From the NCBI RefSeq assembly GCF_014174375.1, contig NZ_JABEQE010000005.1:62001-126000 (forward strand): DNA of 64,000 nucleotides, written 5' to 3'. The notes below the pieces were generated by a model. It worked only from the letters and a program-made list of their open reading frames with translations, made no database searches and had not been told where the DNA came from. A program made the translations under genes and the position numbers. Of this stretch, positions 28,063 to 37,079 are shown piece after piece; the stretch's first letter is position 1, and the number at the start of each line of letters is the position of its first letter. The DNA is from Gluconacetobacter asukensis. Lineage in GTDB: Bacteria > Pseudomonadota > Alphaproteobacteria > Acetobacterales > Acetobacteraceae.

Positions 28063-28743
28063 ATGACCGAAAAGACAATTCTGTGGAATTCAAGCCGGGT
28101 ACCGGTTCCCTACCCCGATGCGATCGCGGGAATGGAGCGACAGGTGGCGGGAATCCGCGACGGCAGCCTGCCCGAACGGGTCTGGCTGCTGGAACATCCC
28201 CCCACCTACACGGCCGGCACATCGGCCCGGCAGGAAGATCTGTTCAATCCATCCGGATTCCCCACCCACGCGGCCGGCCGGGGCGGGCAATGGACCTATC
28301 ACGGCCCGGGCCAGCGGGTGGCCTATGTAATGCTGGACCTCACCAGCCAGCAGGGCACAGCCCCGCCACGTGATCTGCGCGCCTATGTCCATGCGCTGGA
28401 GGAATGGCTGATCCGGACATTGCGCCGGTTCGACGTGACGGGCGAACGGCGCGCGGACAGAATCGGCGTCTGGGTCGTCGATCCCCTCACCGGGCGCGAG
28501 AGCAAGGTCGCGGCCCTGGGCGTCCGGGTCACGCGCTGGACCTGCTGGCATGGCGTGGCGCTGAACGTGGCGCCGAATCTGGCCCATTTCGAGGGCATCG
28601 TGCCCTGCGGCATCCGCGAGCACGGCGTGACCAGCCTGCACGAACTGGGCCGCGACGTGGACATGGCCACCGTGGACGAGGCGCTGCGCGCCAACTGGCA
28701 GGATCTGTTCGGCAGCACCCCGACGCCGATCGGGGATGCCTGA
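28063..28743 (+). CDS. lipB: Octanoyl-[ACP]:protein octanoyltransferase
   Basis: A 226-residue LipB, which moves octanoate from ACP to lipoyl domains of 2-oxoacid dehydrogenases. It shows [38 protein letters not shown] and the catalytic lysine region [17 protein letters not shown], followed by [14 protein letters not shown] with the active-site cysteine. The start at 28063 is supported by GAGGGG; an upstream ATG at 28045 is less likely. Its 5' end is divergent from tRNA-Leu. Confidence 0.96.
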   Translation: MTEKTILWNSSRVPVPYPDAIAGMERQVAGIRDGSLPERVWLLEHPPTYTAGTSARQEDLFNPSGFPTHAAGRGGQWTYHGPGQRVAYVMLDLTSQQGTAPPRDLRAYVHALEEWLIRTLRRFDVTGERRADRIGVWVVDPLTGRESKVAALGVRVTRWTCWHGVALNVAPNLAHFEGIVPCGIREHGVTSLHELGRDVDMATVDEALRANWQDLFGSTPTPIGDA

Positions 28744-28762
28744 CGGCAAAGAGCGCGCCGGA

Positions 28763-29371
28763 TTACAGCGGCGCGCTCAGTGAAAAGAAATCGGGCGGGA
28801 AGTCCGTCCCGGTCCGCACATCGGTCAGATGCAGGCGCGTGCTGTTGCGCCGCGCGTCCAGCAGGTCGATCGCGACCAGCGACAATTGCCCGGCGAAATC
28901 GGAGAATCCCAGCGTCAACAGGCCCTGGGACGGATTGTCGCTGCGCGCCATGGAGATCTGCAGCACATTGGCCCCATGCCGGATCGCGGTCACCACCACC
29001 GCGCCCCCCAGATGCACTGGCGTGGCCAGCAACAGCCCCAGCGGCTGGTGCGACAGGTTCATCCGCGTCACCGACTGGCGCTGCGCGTCACGAAACACCA
29101 GGTGCCCGCCCGCCGCCACCAGCCGCATCGGGTGCGGCGTCCGGTAATCCAGGCGCAGATTGCCCGGTTCGTAGGAAAGCGTCCCTTCCCCAACCCCGCC
29201 ATCGGGCCAGGTCTGGACAACCTGGGCGGTCAGGCCGCGCGTGGTGTTCAGGTAGCGTTCGACCCGCGCGACATCATGCAAGTCCACCGCGCCGGGCGAT
29301 GCCTGGCAGGCTGCCACAGCCAGGGGCGCGGCCAGGAAAAGCCGGCGCGACAGAATGACGCGAGGGCTCAT
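28763..29371 (-). CDS. LolA-family outer-membrane lipoprotein carrier, probably itself a lipoprotein
   Basis: A 202-residue LolA-like protein: VERYLNTTRGLTAQVVQTWP, GTLSYEPGNLRLDYRTPHP and VTRMNLSHQPLGLLL match the family, which shuttles lipoproteins across the periplasm. The leader is odd: it has a twin-arginine motif (SRRLFLA, residues 8-14) and a lipobox (VAAC, Cys22). Classical LolA is soluble, so this may be a membrane-anchored relative. Its start overlaps the bolA stop by 4 bp, so bolA and this gene are co-transcribed. Confidence 0.88.
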   Translation of the reverse strand: MSPRVILSRRLFLAAPLAVAACQASPGAVDLHDVARVERYLNTTRGLTAQVVQTWPDGGVGEGTLSYEPGNLRLDYRTPHPMRLVAAGGHLVFRDAQRQSVTRMNLSHQPLGLLLATPVHLGGAVVVTAIRHGANVLQISMARSDNPSQGLLTLGFSDFAGQLSLVAIDLLDARRNSTRLHLTDVRTGTDFPPDFFSLSAPL

Positions 29372-29709
29372 GCGCCCGCGATCCGGGCCTGCTCGGCAGG
29401 CGTGCGCAATGTCAGCGACAGCGCATGCAGGCCAGAGGCAAATTCCGGCGTCAGCAGCTCATGCACCAGCCGCGACCGCTGCACGCGCGCCAGCCCGTCG
29501 AATGCGGCGCTGACCACCAGTACATTGAAATGGGTCTCGCCCCCTGCGGGGGCCCCGCGCATCCCCGCATGCCCGGCATGACGGCCGCTGTCATCCTCGA
29601 TTTCGATCAGGCTGGGGGCCAGTTGCGCGCGGAGCGCCCGGCCGATCCGGTCCACTCTCCTGTCCTCGGCCAGAGGCGGTGCCGCATGCGCATGTTCCGT
29701 GCTGTTCAC
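29368..29709 (-). CDS. bolA: BolA-family protein
   Basis: A 113-residue BolA fold: IGRALRAQLAPSLIEIEDDS, HAGHAGMRGAPAGGETHFNV and the C-terminal SRLVHELLTPEFASGLHALS. The histidines before the GETHF motif are the ones by which BolA proteins bind a shared iron-sulfur cluster with monothiol glutaredoxins. I use a GTG start at 29709 with GAGGGAAC upstream; the ORF is open farther upstream without homology. It is divergent from the J-domain gene, a common alphaproteobacterial pair. Confidence 0.92.
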   Translation of the reverse strand: MNSTEHAHAAPPLAEDRRVDRIGRALRAQLAPSLIEIEDDSGRHAGHAGMRGAPAGGETHFNVLVVSAAFDGLARVQRSRLVHELLTPEFASGLHALSLTLRTPAEQARIAGA

Positions 29710-29781
29710 TGTTCCCGTTCCCTCTGCTGACTGACTCTCTTGGCTCTTGCACGAATACGGTTCGAACGCACATAACGCCAG

Positions 29782-30384
29782 ATGATGACCCGAAAGAACA
29801 CACGTCACCGGGCTTTCGACCCCGATCCGGATGCGCCGGCCCGGTGCTGCGACATGGCCGGATGTGACGAGAATGCCGGCTACCGCGCACCGAAGTCACG
29901 CGACGCGCTGAACGAGTATTTCTGGTTCTGTCTGCCCCATGTGCGCGAATACAATGCGCGGTGGGACTATTATAAAGGCATGTCCCCCGGCCAGATCGAG
30001 GCCCATATCCGCGATGACGTGTCTTGGAACCGCCCCTCCTGGCGGCTGGGCCAACGTGCGTCGCGCCTCGGGCCGGACGATTTCATCGATCCGATGGACC
30101 TGATGGACGGCGCACGCCGCCCCGGGCCACGCGCCGGCACCCCGGCCCGCCCCGACATGCCCGAGGCGCTACGCCAGCCGCTGGACATGCTCGGCCTGGA
30201 CTGGCCGCTGTCGATGGACGAGCTGAAAATGCGCTACAAGGACCTGGCACGACGGCATCACCCCGACGCCAATGGCGGCGACCGCCAGTCGGAGGAACTG
30301 CTGAAGAGCATCAACGTCGCCTACACCACGCTGCGCGCCCACCTTGCCTCGGCGCGGGAAGCCGACCTGGAACGTACCGCGTAG
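29782..30384 (+). CDS. J-domain protein
   Basis: A 200-residue protein. Residues 1-100 contain a conserved region with a CCDMAGCDENAGYRAPKSRD cysteine motif and YFWFCLPHVREYNARWDYYK. Residues about 140-195 are a J domain with HPD in LARRHHPDANGGDR, so it should stimulate an Hsp70 such as DnaK. This class is usual in alphaproteobacteria next to bolA and cobS. Two adjacent ATG codons (29782, 29785) make the start uncertain by one residue. Confidence 0.92.
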   Translation: MMTRKNTRHRAFDPDPDAPARCCDMAGCDENAGYRAPKSRDALNEYFWFCLPHVREYNARWDYYKGMSPGQIEAHIRDDVSWNRPSWRLGQRASRLGPDDFIDPMDLMDGARRPGPRAGTPARPDMPEALRQPLDMLGLDWPLSMDELKMRYKDLARRHHPDANGGDRQSEELLKSINVAYTTLRAHLASAREADLERTA

Positions 30385-30552
30385 GCATGGCCTTGCCGGC
30401 GATAGCGTCTATAGTGACACGGGAAACGTCGAGAGAACGCCGCAGGCACCAACCGGGCGCCGAAGACAGGAAGCCAGAGACCAGAACAGGATGCGGGACA
30501 ACGCCACATCATGGCGTGTCCGGACCTACCAGCCGTGACGGATGCAACCCTT

Positions 30553-31587
30553 ATGAATGACCTCGCCACCCTGACAGCCGGAGCCGTAGACGAGAACGGA
30601 GAGGCCCTGCCGCCGATCTCGGCCCTGTCCGGCGCCCCCGACCTGATGGTTTCGGCCCGCGAAATCTTCGGCATCGACAGCGACCTGCAGGTCCCCGCCT
30701 TCTCGATCCGTACCGACCATGTGCCCGATGCCGACCCGACCTACCGTTTCGACCACGACACCACGCTGGCGATCCTGGCGGGCTTCGCGTTCAACCGCCG
30801 GGTCATGATCCAGGGCTATCACGGCACCGGCAAGTCATCGCATGTCGAACAGGTGGCCTCGCGCCTCAACTGGCCCTGCATCCGCATCAACCTCGACAGC
30901 CACATCTCGCGCATCGACCTGATCGGCAAGGACGCGATCGTGCTGCGCGACGGCAAGCAGGTGACGGAATTCCGCGAGGGCCTGCTGCCGTGGGCGCTGC
31001 AACGCCCGTGCGCCCTGGTGTTCGACGAATATGATGCCGGCCGCCCAGACGTGATGTTCGTCATCCAGCGCGTGCTGGAAGTCGAAGGCCACCTGACGCT
31101 GCTGGACCAGAACCGCGTCATCCGCCCCCACCCGTTCTTCCGCCTGTTCGCCACCGCCAACACGGTCGGTCTGGGCGATACGACGGGCCTGTATCACGGC
31201 ACCCAGCAGATCAATCAGGGCCAGATGGATCGCTGGAACATCGTGACCACCCTGAACTACCTGCCCCACGCCCAGGAAACGGCCATCGTGATGGCCAAGA
31301 TGGGCGTCGACCCCAACGACGCGCCGGCCCGCAAGCGGATCGAGAGCATGGTGGCCCTGGCCGACCTGACGCGCGCGGGCTTCATCGCCGGGGATATCTC
31401 CACCGTCATGTCGCCGCGCACGGTGATCAGTTGGGCGGAGAATTATCGGATCTTCCAGAACCTGGAATTCGCATTCCGGGTCACGTTCCTCAACAAGTGC
31501 GACGAGGCGGAGCGGCAGACAGTGGCGGAATATTACCAGCGCTGCTTCAACGTCGACCCCACCGGCACCGCGCCGCGCGCGCGCTGA
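30553..31587 (+). CDS. cobS: Aerobic cobaltochelatase subunit CobS
   Basis: A 344-residue AAA+ ATPase that, with CobT and CobN, inserts cobalt into hydrogenobyrinate diamide in aerobic cobalamin synthesis. It shows Walker [10 protein letters not shown] (residues 88-96), [20 protein letters not shown], Walker [33 protein letters not shown] and [13 protein letters not shown] give the start at 30553; an ATG at 30511 would add 14 residues, and neither has a strong ribosome site. cobT follows after 15 bp. CobN is not in the window. Confidence 0.96.
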   Translation: MNDLATLTAGAVDENGEALPPISALSGAPDLMVSAREIFGIDSDLQVPAFSIRTDHVPDADPTYRFDHDTTLAILAGFAFNRRVMIQGYHGTGKSSHVEQVASRLNWPCIRINLDSHISRIDLIGKDAIVLRDGKQVTEFREGLLPWALQRPCALVFDEYDAGRPDVMFVIQRVLEVEGHLTLLDQNRVIRPHPFFRLFATANTVGLGDTTGLYHGTQQINQGQMDRWNIVTTLNYLPHAQETAIVMAKMGVDPNDAPARKRIESMVALADLTRAGFIAGDISTVMSPRTVISWAENYRIFQNLEFAFRVTFLNKCDEAERQTVAEYYQRCFNVDPTGTAPRAR

Positions 31588-31602
31588 TCGGCCGGCGCCG
31601 CC

Positions 31603-33504
31603 ATGCGCGAACGTAAGAACGACATCCTGTCCGCCCGCCAGGCCGCCGCCGAACGGACGGACGCGTTCAAGCGCGCGACCGTAGGCGTGCTGCGCGCGCT
31701 GGGCGGCCGCGCGAACGCCGACGTGATCTTCCAGAGCGGCCCGATTCCCGCCGCCGCCGCCGTCAGCGGCGAGCATGTACGCCTGCCCCAGCCGGGCGCG
31801 AACCTGCAGGAAGCCGATATCGACCGCGTCCGGGGTGCTGCCGACGCGGCGGCCCTGCGGCTGCGCCATCACGATGCCGCGCTGCACGCAGCCACCCGGC
31901 CCGAACCGGCCGATGCCCGCGCAGCCTACGAGGCTCTGGAACAGGCCCGCGTGGAAAGCGTGGGCGCCCGCCACATGGCCGGCGTCGCCGCCAACCTGAA
32001 ACATAAGATCGAACGCGAATATCACGATTCCGGCTATGACCGTGCCGAACGGCGCGAGCAGATACCGCTACCCGTCGCCCTGTCGCTGCTGGCGCGCGAG
32101 ACACTGACCGGCGAACCGGTGCCCGACTCCATGCGCGCAATCGCCGACAAATGGCGCGAGCATCTGGGACCTTCCGCCCAGCGCGCATTGAAGGACATGG
32201 CGGCCACCCAGGACGACCAGCGGGCCTTCGCCCGGGCGGCGCGCCGCCTGCTGGTGGCCTGCGAACTGATCGAGAGCGAAGCCGAAATCGAGGAAGATGC
32301 GGAGGGCAGCGACAGCGCCTCGTCCGACGAATCCGAAGACCAGCCCTCCGAATCGCCCGAGGATCAGCAGCCGCAGAAGCAGGAGGATGCGTCCGGACTG
32401 CAAGAGGACGAATCCGGCCTGCAACCCCAGCTGGCGCAAGGCACCGGCATGGGCGACGAGGATGCCGACGATGCCGAACCCGGCGAGGCCGCCGGGTCGG
32501 AGGAAGCCGGCGGCCCGCGTGGCGCCGACAACCAGACGGCAGAGGACCCCGCGAACGTCTACCACGCCTTCACGACGCAATTCGACGAAGAGATCGCGGC
32601 CGAGAATCTGTGCGACCCCGAGGAACTGACGCGCCTGCGCCAGCAGCTCGACCAGCAATTGCTGAGCCTCCAGGGCGTGGTGTCGCGCCTGGCCAACCGC
32701 ATGCAGCGCCGCCTGCTGGCCCAGCAGACCCGCGCTTGGGAATTCGACCTGGAGGAAGGCATCCTCGATGCCGGCCGCCTGTCGCGGATCGTGGTCAATC
32801 CCACCTTGTCGCTGTCCTACAAGCACGAACGCGACACCGATTTCCGCGATACGGTGGTGACGCTGCTGATCGACAATTCGGGCTCGATGCGCGGCCGTCC
32901 CATCTCGGTGGCCGCGATGTGCGGCGACATCCTGGCCCGTACGCTGGAACGCTGCGCGGTGAAGGTCGAGGTGCTGGGCTTCACCACCCGGGCCTGGAAA
33001 GGCGGACAGAGCCGCGAGCGCTGGGTGGCACAGGGCAAGCCCCCCAATCCCGGCCGCCTGAACGATCTGCGGCATATCATCTACAAATCGGCCGACATGC
33101 CATGGCGCCGGGCGCGCAAGAATCTGGGCCTGATGCTGCGCGAGGGCCTGCTGAAGGAAAATATCGACGGCGAAGCCCTGCTCTGGGCATGGCGGCGCCT
33201 GCAAACGCGCCACGAAAGCCGGAAGATCCTGATGGTGATTTCCGACGGCGCCCCGGTCGATGACAGCACGCTGTCGGTCAATCCCGGCTCCTATCTGGAG
33301 ACGCATCTGCGCCAGGTCATCGGCCAGATCGAAAATCGCAGCGGCGTCGAACTGGTAGCCATCGGCATCGGTCACGACGTGACGCGCTATTACCGCCGCG
33401 CGGTCACGATTTCCGACGCCGAGGAACTGGGCGGCACGATGATGCAGGAACTCTCCGACCTGTTCGACGAACGGGCCGCCACACCCACCCGCCGCCGCGC
33501 CTGA
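31603..33504 (+). CDS. cobT: Aerobic cobaltochelatase subunit CobT
   Basis: A 633-residue CobT. The N-terminal half is alpha-helical, with an acidic Glu/Asp-rich stretch (about residues 225-320) typical of the family. The C-terminal VWA domain has the metal-ion site [10 protein letters not shown] beginning near residue 424, [20 protein letters not shown] and [17 protein letters not shown]. It forms a ring complex with CobS. Short palindrome S2 follows the stop and ends in TTATTTT, which would terminate this operon. Confidence 0.96.
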   Translation: MRERKNDILSARQAAAERTDAFKRATVGVLRALGGRANADVIFQSGPIPAAAAVSGEHVRLPQPGANLQEADIDRVRGAADAAALRLRHHDAALHAATRPEPADARAAYEALEQARVESVGARHMAGVAANLKHKIEREYHDSGYDRAERREQIPLPVALSLLARETLTGEPVPDSMRAIADKWREHLGPSAQRALKDMAATQDDQRAFARAARRLLVACELIESEAEIEEDAEGSDSASSDESEDQPSESPEDQQPQKQEDASGLQEDESGLQPQLAQGTGMGDEDADDAEPGEAAGSEEAGGPRGADNQTAEDPANVYHAFTTQFDEEIAAENLCDPEELTRLRQQLDQQLLSLQGVVSRLANRMQRRLLAQQTRAWEFDLEEGILDAGRLSRIVVNPTLSLSYKHERDTDFRDTVVTLLIDNSGSMRGRPISVAAMCGDILARTLERCAVKVEVLGFTTRAWKGGQSRERWVAQGKPPNPGRLNDLRHIIYKSADMPWRRARKNLGLMLREGLLKENIDGEALLWAWRRLQTRHESRKILMVISDGAPVDDSTLSVNPGSYLETHLRQVIGQIENRSGVELVAIGIGHDVTRYYRRAVTISDAEELGGTMMQELSDLFDERAATPTRRRA

Positions 33505-33515
33505 AAAGCGCGGCT

Positions 33516-33570
33516 GAGCCTGGCTGGAATGCGCGCCGGCGGCGATCCGACGCGCATTCCAGCCAGGCTC
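33516..33570. repeat. Short intergenic palindrome, conserved-loop family (copy S2); terminator of cobST
   Basis: Perfect 20-bp arms (left arm 33516-33535 starting GAGCCTGGCTGG) flank the 15-base loop CCGGCGGCGATCCGA. The right arm is followed by TTATTTT on the plus strand and abuts the stop codon of the next gene. The loop is shared with S1 and the long repeats, but the arms are unrelated to theirs. Confidence 0.85.
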
Positions 33571-35010
33571 TTATTTTGCCAATGTTTCCAGCCGGTCCGC
33601 CAGCAGCCGCAGCAGCGCGTCAACCATGGCATCGACATCCGCCGCCACCGTGCGGTGGTTGACGATGGCCGCCCGAATCGCGCGCACGCCGTCCACCATG
33701 GTGGTGGATGGCGCGGCGACACCCGATTCGTGCAGATCCTTCACCAGCTCGCCGTTCAGCCAGTCCAGATCCACACCCGGCACACACACGCGGAAGCACA
33801 CGATATTCAGCCCCACCGGCGCCAGACGCTCCAGCAGTGGCTCCCGGTCCACGCGCCGCGCCAGATGCTGCGCCACGGCACAGCATTCATCGACCATCAG
33901 GCCCATCCGGTCGGTGCCGTAGGTGCCCAGCGTCATCCAGACCTTGAGCGCGCGAAAACCGCGTGAGAGGTCCGGCCCCAGATCGCAGAACCAGGGCGCA
34001 TTGCCGGCCAGCCCCCGATCCTCGCGCGACAGATAGGCCAGGGACTGCGCGAATGCCGCCGCCTGCCGCCCCGGCGTGCGGACCAGGATGCAACCCGCGT
34101 CATAGGGAACCTGCGCCCATTTATGGAAATCGAACGCCACACTGTCCGCCCGCTCCAGCCCAAGCAGGGCCGGACGGCGCGTCGGCGACAGCATGGCCAA
34201 CGCGCCGAACGCCCCATCGACATGGAACCAGAGCCCCTCTCCCGCCGCGATCTCCGCAATCGTGTCCAGATCGTCGATCGCACCGGTATCAACGGTGCCA
34301 GCCGTGCCGATGACGATAAACGGCTCCAGCCCCGCCGTGCGATCCGCCGCAATGGCCGCCCGCAACGCCGCCAGATCCATGCGATGTTCTGAATCCACCG
34401 GCAGCACGCGCAACGCATCCGTTCCCAGCCCTGTCAGGTCGAACGCGCGGGCAATACAGCCATGGGCGGTCGCCGCAGCGTAACCGACCAGCTTTCGTCC
34501 CCCCACACCTTGCCGGCGCAGCGCCAGCCCGTCGCGCGCCGCCCGGCTGGCAGTCACGACCGCGATCATGTTCGCCATCGACGATCCGGTGACCAGCAGC
34601 CCGGTCGCATCGTCGGGAAACCCCATGATCCGCGCCGCCCAGCCGATCACCGCGCGCTCGATTTCGACCGGCGCATGGTCGCGGCCGCCGCAATTGGCGT
34701 TCAGGCCGCCGGCCAGCAATTCAGCCAGCATGCCGACCCCGGTGCCGCCGCCATGGACCCAGCCCATGAAACCCGGATGGGTGTTGCCGGTGGCATAGGG
34801 CGCGATCAGCGCCTGAAACCGCTCGTAGAGAATATCAGGCGACGTCGGGCCCGACGGCAGGGTATCATGCAGTGCATCGCGGACCGTATCGGGCATCGGG
34901 CGCCAGACAGGGCCACCCCGCAGGGTCGCCAGCCGGTCGACCATGTCGTCGATCATCCGGTGGCCGAGACGACGCAGATCGTCCCAATTGTCGGGGTCCA
35001 GGCCGGTCAT
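33571..35010 (-). CDS. PLP-dependent group II amino-acid decarboxylase
   Basis: A 479-residue decarboxylase of the aromatic-L-amino-acid/glutamate/tyrosine type. It has HPGFMGWVHGGGTG, LVTGSSMANMIAVVTASRAA, WFHVDGAFGALAMLSP and the PLP lysine in FDFHKWAQVPYD (Lys297), plus GFRALKVWMTLGTYG. Such enzymes decarboxylate tryptophan, tyrosine, DOPA or similar substrates; the sequence does not fix which. It stands alone, convergent with cobT, with no transporter beside it. An amine product could aid acid resistance or signalling, which is speculation. Confidence 0.9.
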   Translation of the reverse strand: MTGLDPDNWDDLRRLGHRMIDDMVDRLATLRGGPVWRPMPDTVRDALHDTLPSGPTSPDILYERFQALIAPYATGNTHPGFMGWVHGGGTGVGMLAELLAGGLNANCGGRDHAPVEIERAVIGWAARIMGFPDDATGLLVTGSSMANMIAVVTASRAARDGLALRRQGVGGRKLVGYAAATAHGCIARAFDLTGLGTDALRVLPVDSEHRMDLAALRAAIAADRTAGLEPFIVIGTAGTVDTGAIDDLDTIAEIAAGEGLWFHVDGAFGALAMLSPTRRPALLGLERADSVAFDFHKWAQVPYDAGCILVRTPGRQAAAFAQSLAYLSREDRGLAGNAPWFCDLGPDLSRGFRALKVWMTLGTYGTDRMGLMVDECCAVAQHLARRVDREPLLERLAPVGLNIVCFRVCVPGVDLDWLNGELVKDLHESGVAAPSTTMVDGVRAIRAAIVNHRTVAADVDAMVDALLRLLADRLETLAK

Positions 35011-35130
35011 GGGCGCGTCCGTTTCCTTTTATCGGCGATCGGCGGGCTGGCCAGTCGCGCGCGTCTGTCCAATAATTCGATGCGTGCCTATATGTGCCAT
35101 CGGGCGCATCAAGTCTTCAATGGAACCTGC

Positions 35131-35928
35131 ATGTTCTTCGGCAAACTCGAATTGACGGAAGTGGCGTGGGGCGACAGCCCGCGCCGGGCCAGGCTTGGGG
35201 GGCAAGGCAAGCTGCTGGTCCTGCTGCATGGCCAGATGCAAAGCCACGCAGCCTGGCATGCCATCGCGCCCGACCTGGCCCGCACCCACACCGTGCTGTG
35301 TCCGGACCTGCCGCGCGACCTGGATTTCCGGCGCCAGGCAGAGGAATTGCTGCGCCTGGCATCGGATCTGGGGCACGAGCACCTGGCCGTGGCGGGGCAT
35401 GGCACGGGCGGCCATATCGCCGCCTATGCCGCCTGGCTGGCGCCGGAGCGGGTGACCCATCTGGCCGAGATCGAATGCATCCCCTCGCCGGGCCATCAGG
35501 GGCGCGCCGATCTGGCCTTCGAACTGTCGCGCTACAGCAGTTGCTGGTTCGCCCAGCTTCATCCCAAGCCCGAATCGGCCACGATGGCGGTGCCCGAGGA
35601 ATGGACCCGCCCGGCACCGCATTCCGTGGCACCGTTCAGCCGCTCGGCGGTGGCCGACTATCTGGAAACCATGCCGGCGGGCGAGACCCCGGGGGCGAAC
35701 GGCCATCATCGCATCCCCCCCTATCCCGGGGATTTGCGCATCGCCTGTCCGCTGCTGGTGGTCTGGTCGCGCGACGGGCGGCTGGGCGGCTGGTACAACC
35801 CCGCCGATCTGTGGCGGCCTTACGCGACCGGCCCGCTCAACCAGGCCGAAATCGCGTGCGGCTATTATATCCCCGAGGAACAGCCCCAGGCACTTCTGGA
35901 CGCGCTGACCGCGTTCCTGGCGTCCTGA
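35131..35928 (+). CDS. Alpha/beta-hydrolase-fold protein lacking catalytic residues (pseudoenzyme)
   Basis: A 265-residue protein resembling the haloacetate dehalogenase branch: LLVLLHGQMQSHAAWHAIAP for the usual HGxP region, AVAGHGTGGHIAAYAAW for the nucleophile elbow, CPLLVVWSRDGRLGGWYNP, and ACGYYIPEEQPQALLDAL for the usual catalytic-histidine region. The elbow has Gly91 where Asp or Ser should be, and Tyr245 stands where the catalytic His is expected (CGHY in relatives). Two of three catalytic residues are thus missing in an intact frame, so a binding or structural role is more likely than hydrolysis. Confidence 0.82.
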   Translation: MFFGKLELTEVAWGDSPRRARLGGQGKLLVLLHGQMQSHAAWHAIAPDLARTHTVLCPDLPRDLDFRRQAEELLRLASDLGHEHLAVAGHGTGGHIAAYAAWLAPERVTHLAEIECIPSPGHQGRADLAFELSRYSSCWFAQLHPKPESATMAVPEEWTRPAPHSVAPFSRSAVADYLETMPAGETPGANGHHRIPPYPGDLRIACPLLVVWSRDGRLGGWYNPADLWRPYATGPLNQAEIACGYYIPEEQPQALLDALTAFLAS

Positions 35929-35945
35929 CGCGGCGTCAGGACGCC
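35919..35945. terminator. Palindrome containing both stop codons of two convergent genes
   Basis: Perfect 13-bp arms (35919-35931 and 35933-35945) around one central base. It includes the TGA of the hydrolase-like gene (35926-35928) and, on the other strand, the TGA of the SBF-type transporter (35936-35938). Both proteins therefore end in Ala-Ser. It probably terminates transcription from both sides. Confidence 0.75.
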
Positions 35946-36934
35946 TTGGGCAGCGCCTCGGGCTCGTCTTGCCGGCGCTCCCACGCGGTAGCATAGCGCC
36001 GGGCCAGCACCGCGCAGACAAAGAGCTGGACCTGGTGAAAGATCATCAGCGGCAGCACCACCAGGCCGACGGTGGCGGGCGGAAACAGCACGTTCGCCAT
36101 CGGCACGCCAGAGGCCAGGGTCTTCTTGGAACCGCAGAACACGATCGCGACTTCGTCCTCCCGTGGGAAGCCAAGGGCGCGGCTGCCGAATGTGGTGACC
36201 AGCAGCACACAGGCCAGCAGGATACTGTCCGCCAGCAGGATCAGCCCGATCTGCGAGAGCGGCATCTTGTGCCACAGCCCCTGGACCACGGCCTCGCTGA
36301 ACGCGGTATAGACCACGATCAGGATCGACCCCCGGTCGGTCATGGACAGCAGGCGCTTGTTGCGATGCGCCCATTTACCCAGCCACGGCTGCAACACCTG
36401 CCCCAGTACGAACGGCAGCAGCAATTGCAGCATGATGGCCACGACACCCCCCGAGCCCGATGCCGCGCCATGGCGCTCCAACACCAGCCCGGTCAGGATC
36501 GGCGTGATGAAGATGCCCAGGATATTGGACGTGGTCGCCGCACAGACGGCAGCCGGCACATTGCCGCGCGCGATCGAGGTAAACGCGATCGAGGACTGCA
36601 CGGTCGACGGCAGGCAGCACAGGAACAGAATGCCCAGCCAGACCGACGGATGTAGCATGTTGGGAAACAGCGCATGCAGGCCCAGGCCCAGCAGCGGAAA
36701 CAGCGCGAAGGTGCACAGCAGGATGGCCAGATGCAGCCGCCAGTTCACGATGCCGCCCATCACGGCCTGGCGCGACAGGCGCGCCCCCTGCATGAAGAAC
36801 ATCACGGCAATGACCGCGATCGCCAGATCCTGGAAGATCGGCACGGCAGCGCCGTGACAGGGCAGGATGGTGGCGATGATGACGGTACAGATAAGGCTGA
36901 TCAGAAACGGATCGGGCTTGAGCATCGGAAACAT
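35936..36934 (-). CDS. SBF-like (bile acid:sodium symporter superfamily) membrane transporter
   Basis: A 332-residue integral membrane protein with about ten hydrophobic segments. It matches the YfeH/SBF-like branch: ILPCHGAAVPIFQDLAIAVI, FFMQGARLS, LGLGLHALFP, LPSTVQSSIAFTSIARGN and VAIVFCGSKKTLASGVPMAN. The substrate is unknown. Start codons at 36934 and 36925 are both possible; the ORF is open farther upstream but without homology. It is convergent with the hydrolase-like gene and divergent from an exported protein. Confidence 0.87.
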   Translation of the reverse strand: MFPMLKPDPFLISLICTVIIATILPCHGAAVPIFQDLAIAVIAVMFFMQGARLSRQAVMGGIVNWRLHLAILLCTFALFPLLGLGLHALFPNMLHPSVWLGILFLCCLPSTVQSSIAFTSIARGNVPAAVCAATTSNILGIFITPILTGLVLERHGAASGSGGVVAIMLQLLLPFVLGQVLQPWLGKWAHRNKRLLSMTDRGSILIVVYTAFSEAVVQGLWHKMPLSQIGLILLADSILLACVLLVTTFGSRALGFPREDEVAIVFCGSKKTLASGVPMANVLFPPATVGLVVLPLMIFHQVQLFVCAVLARRYATAWERRQDEPEALPKAS

Positions 36935-37079
36935 TCCGCTGGCGGTGGAGTGAAGACGCACTGGCGCGCGCACCATGGACCGGCCCGATGTCTGCCGAAA
37001 CATCGCAGCCTGCCTCGCCTCGGTCACGATCCCGTGCCAAGGAAGGGCGGTATAAGATCGCAATTCCCGGGGCAAGTCG

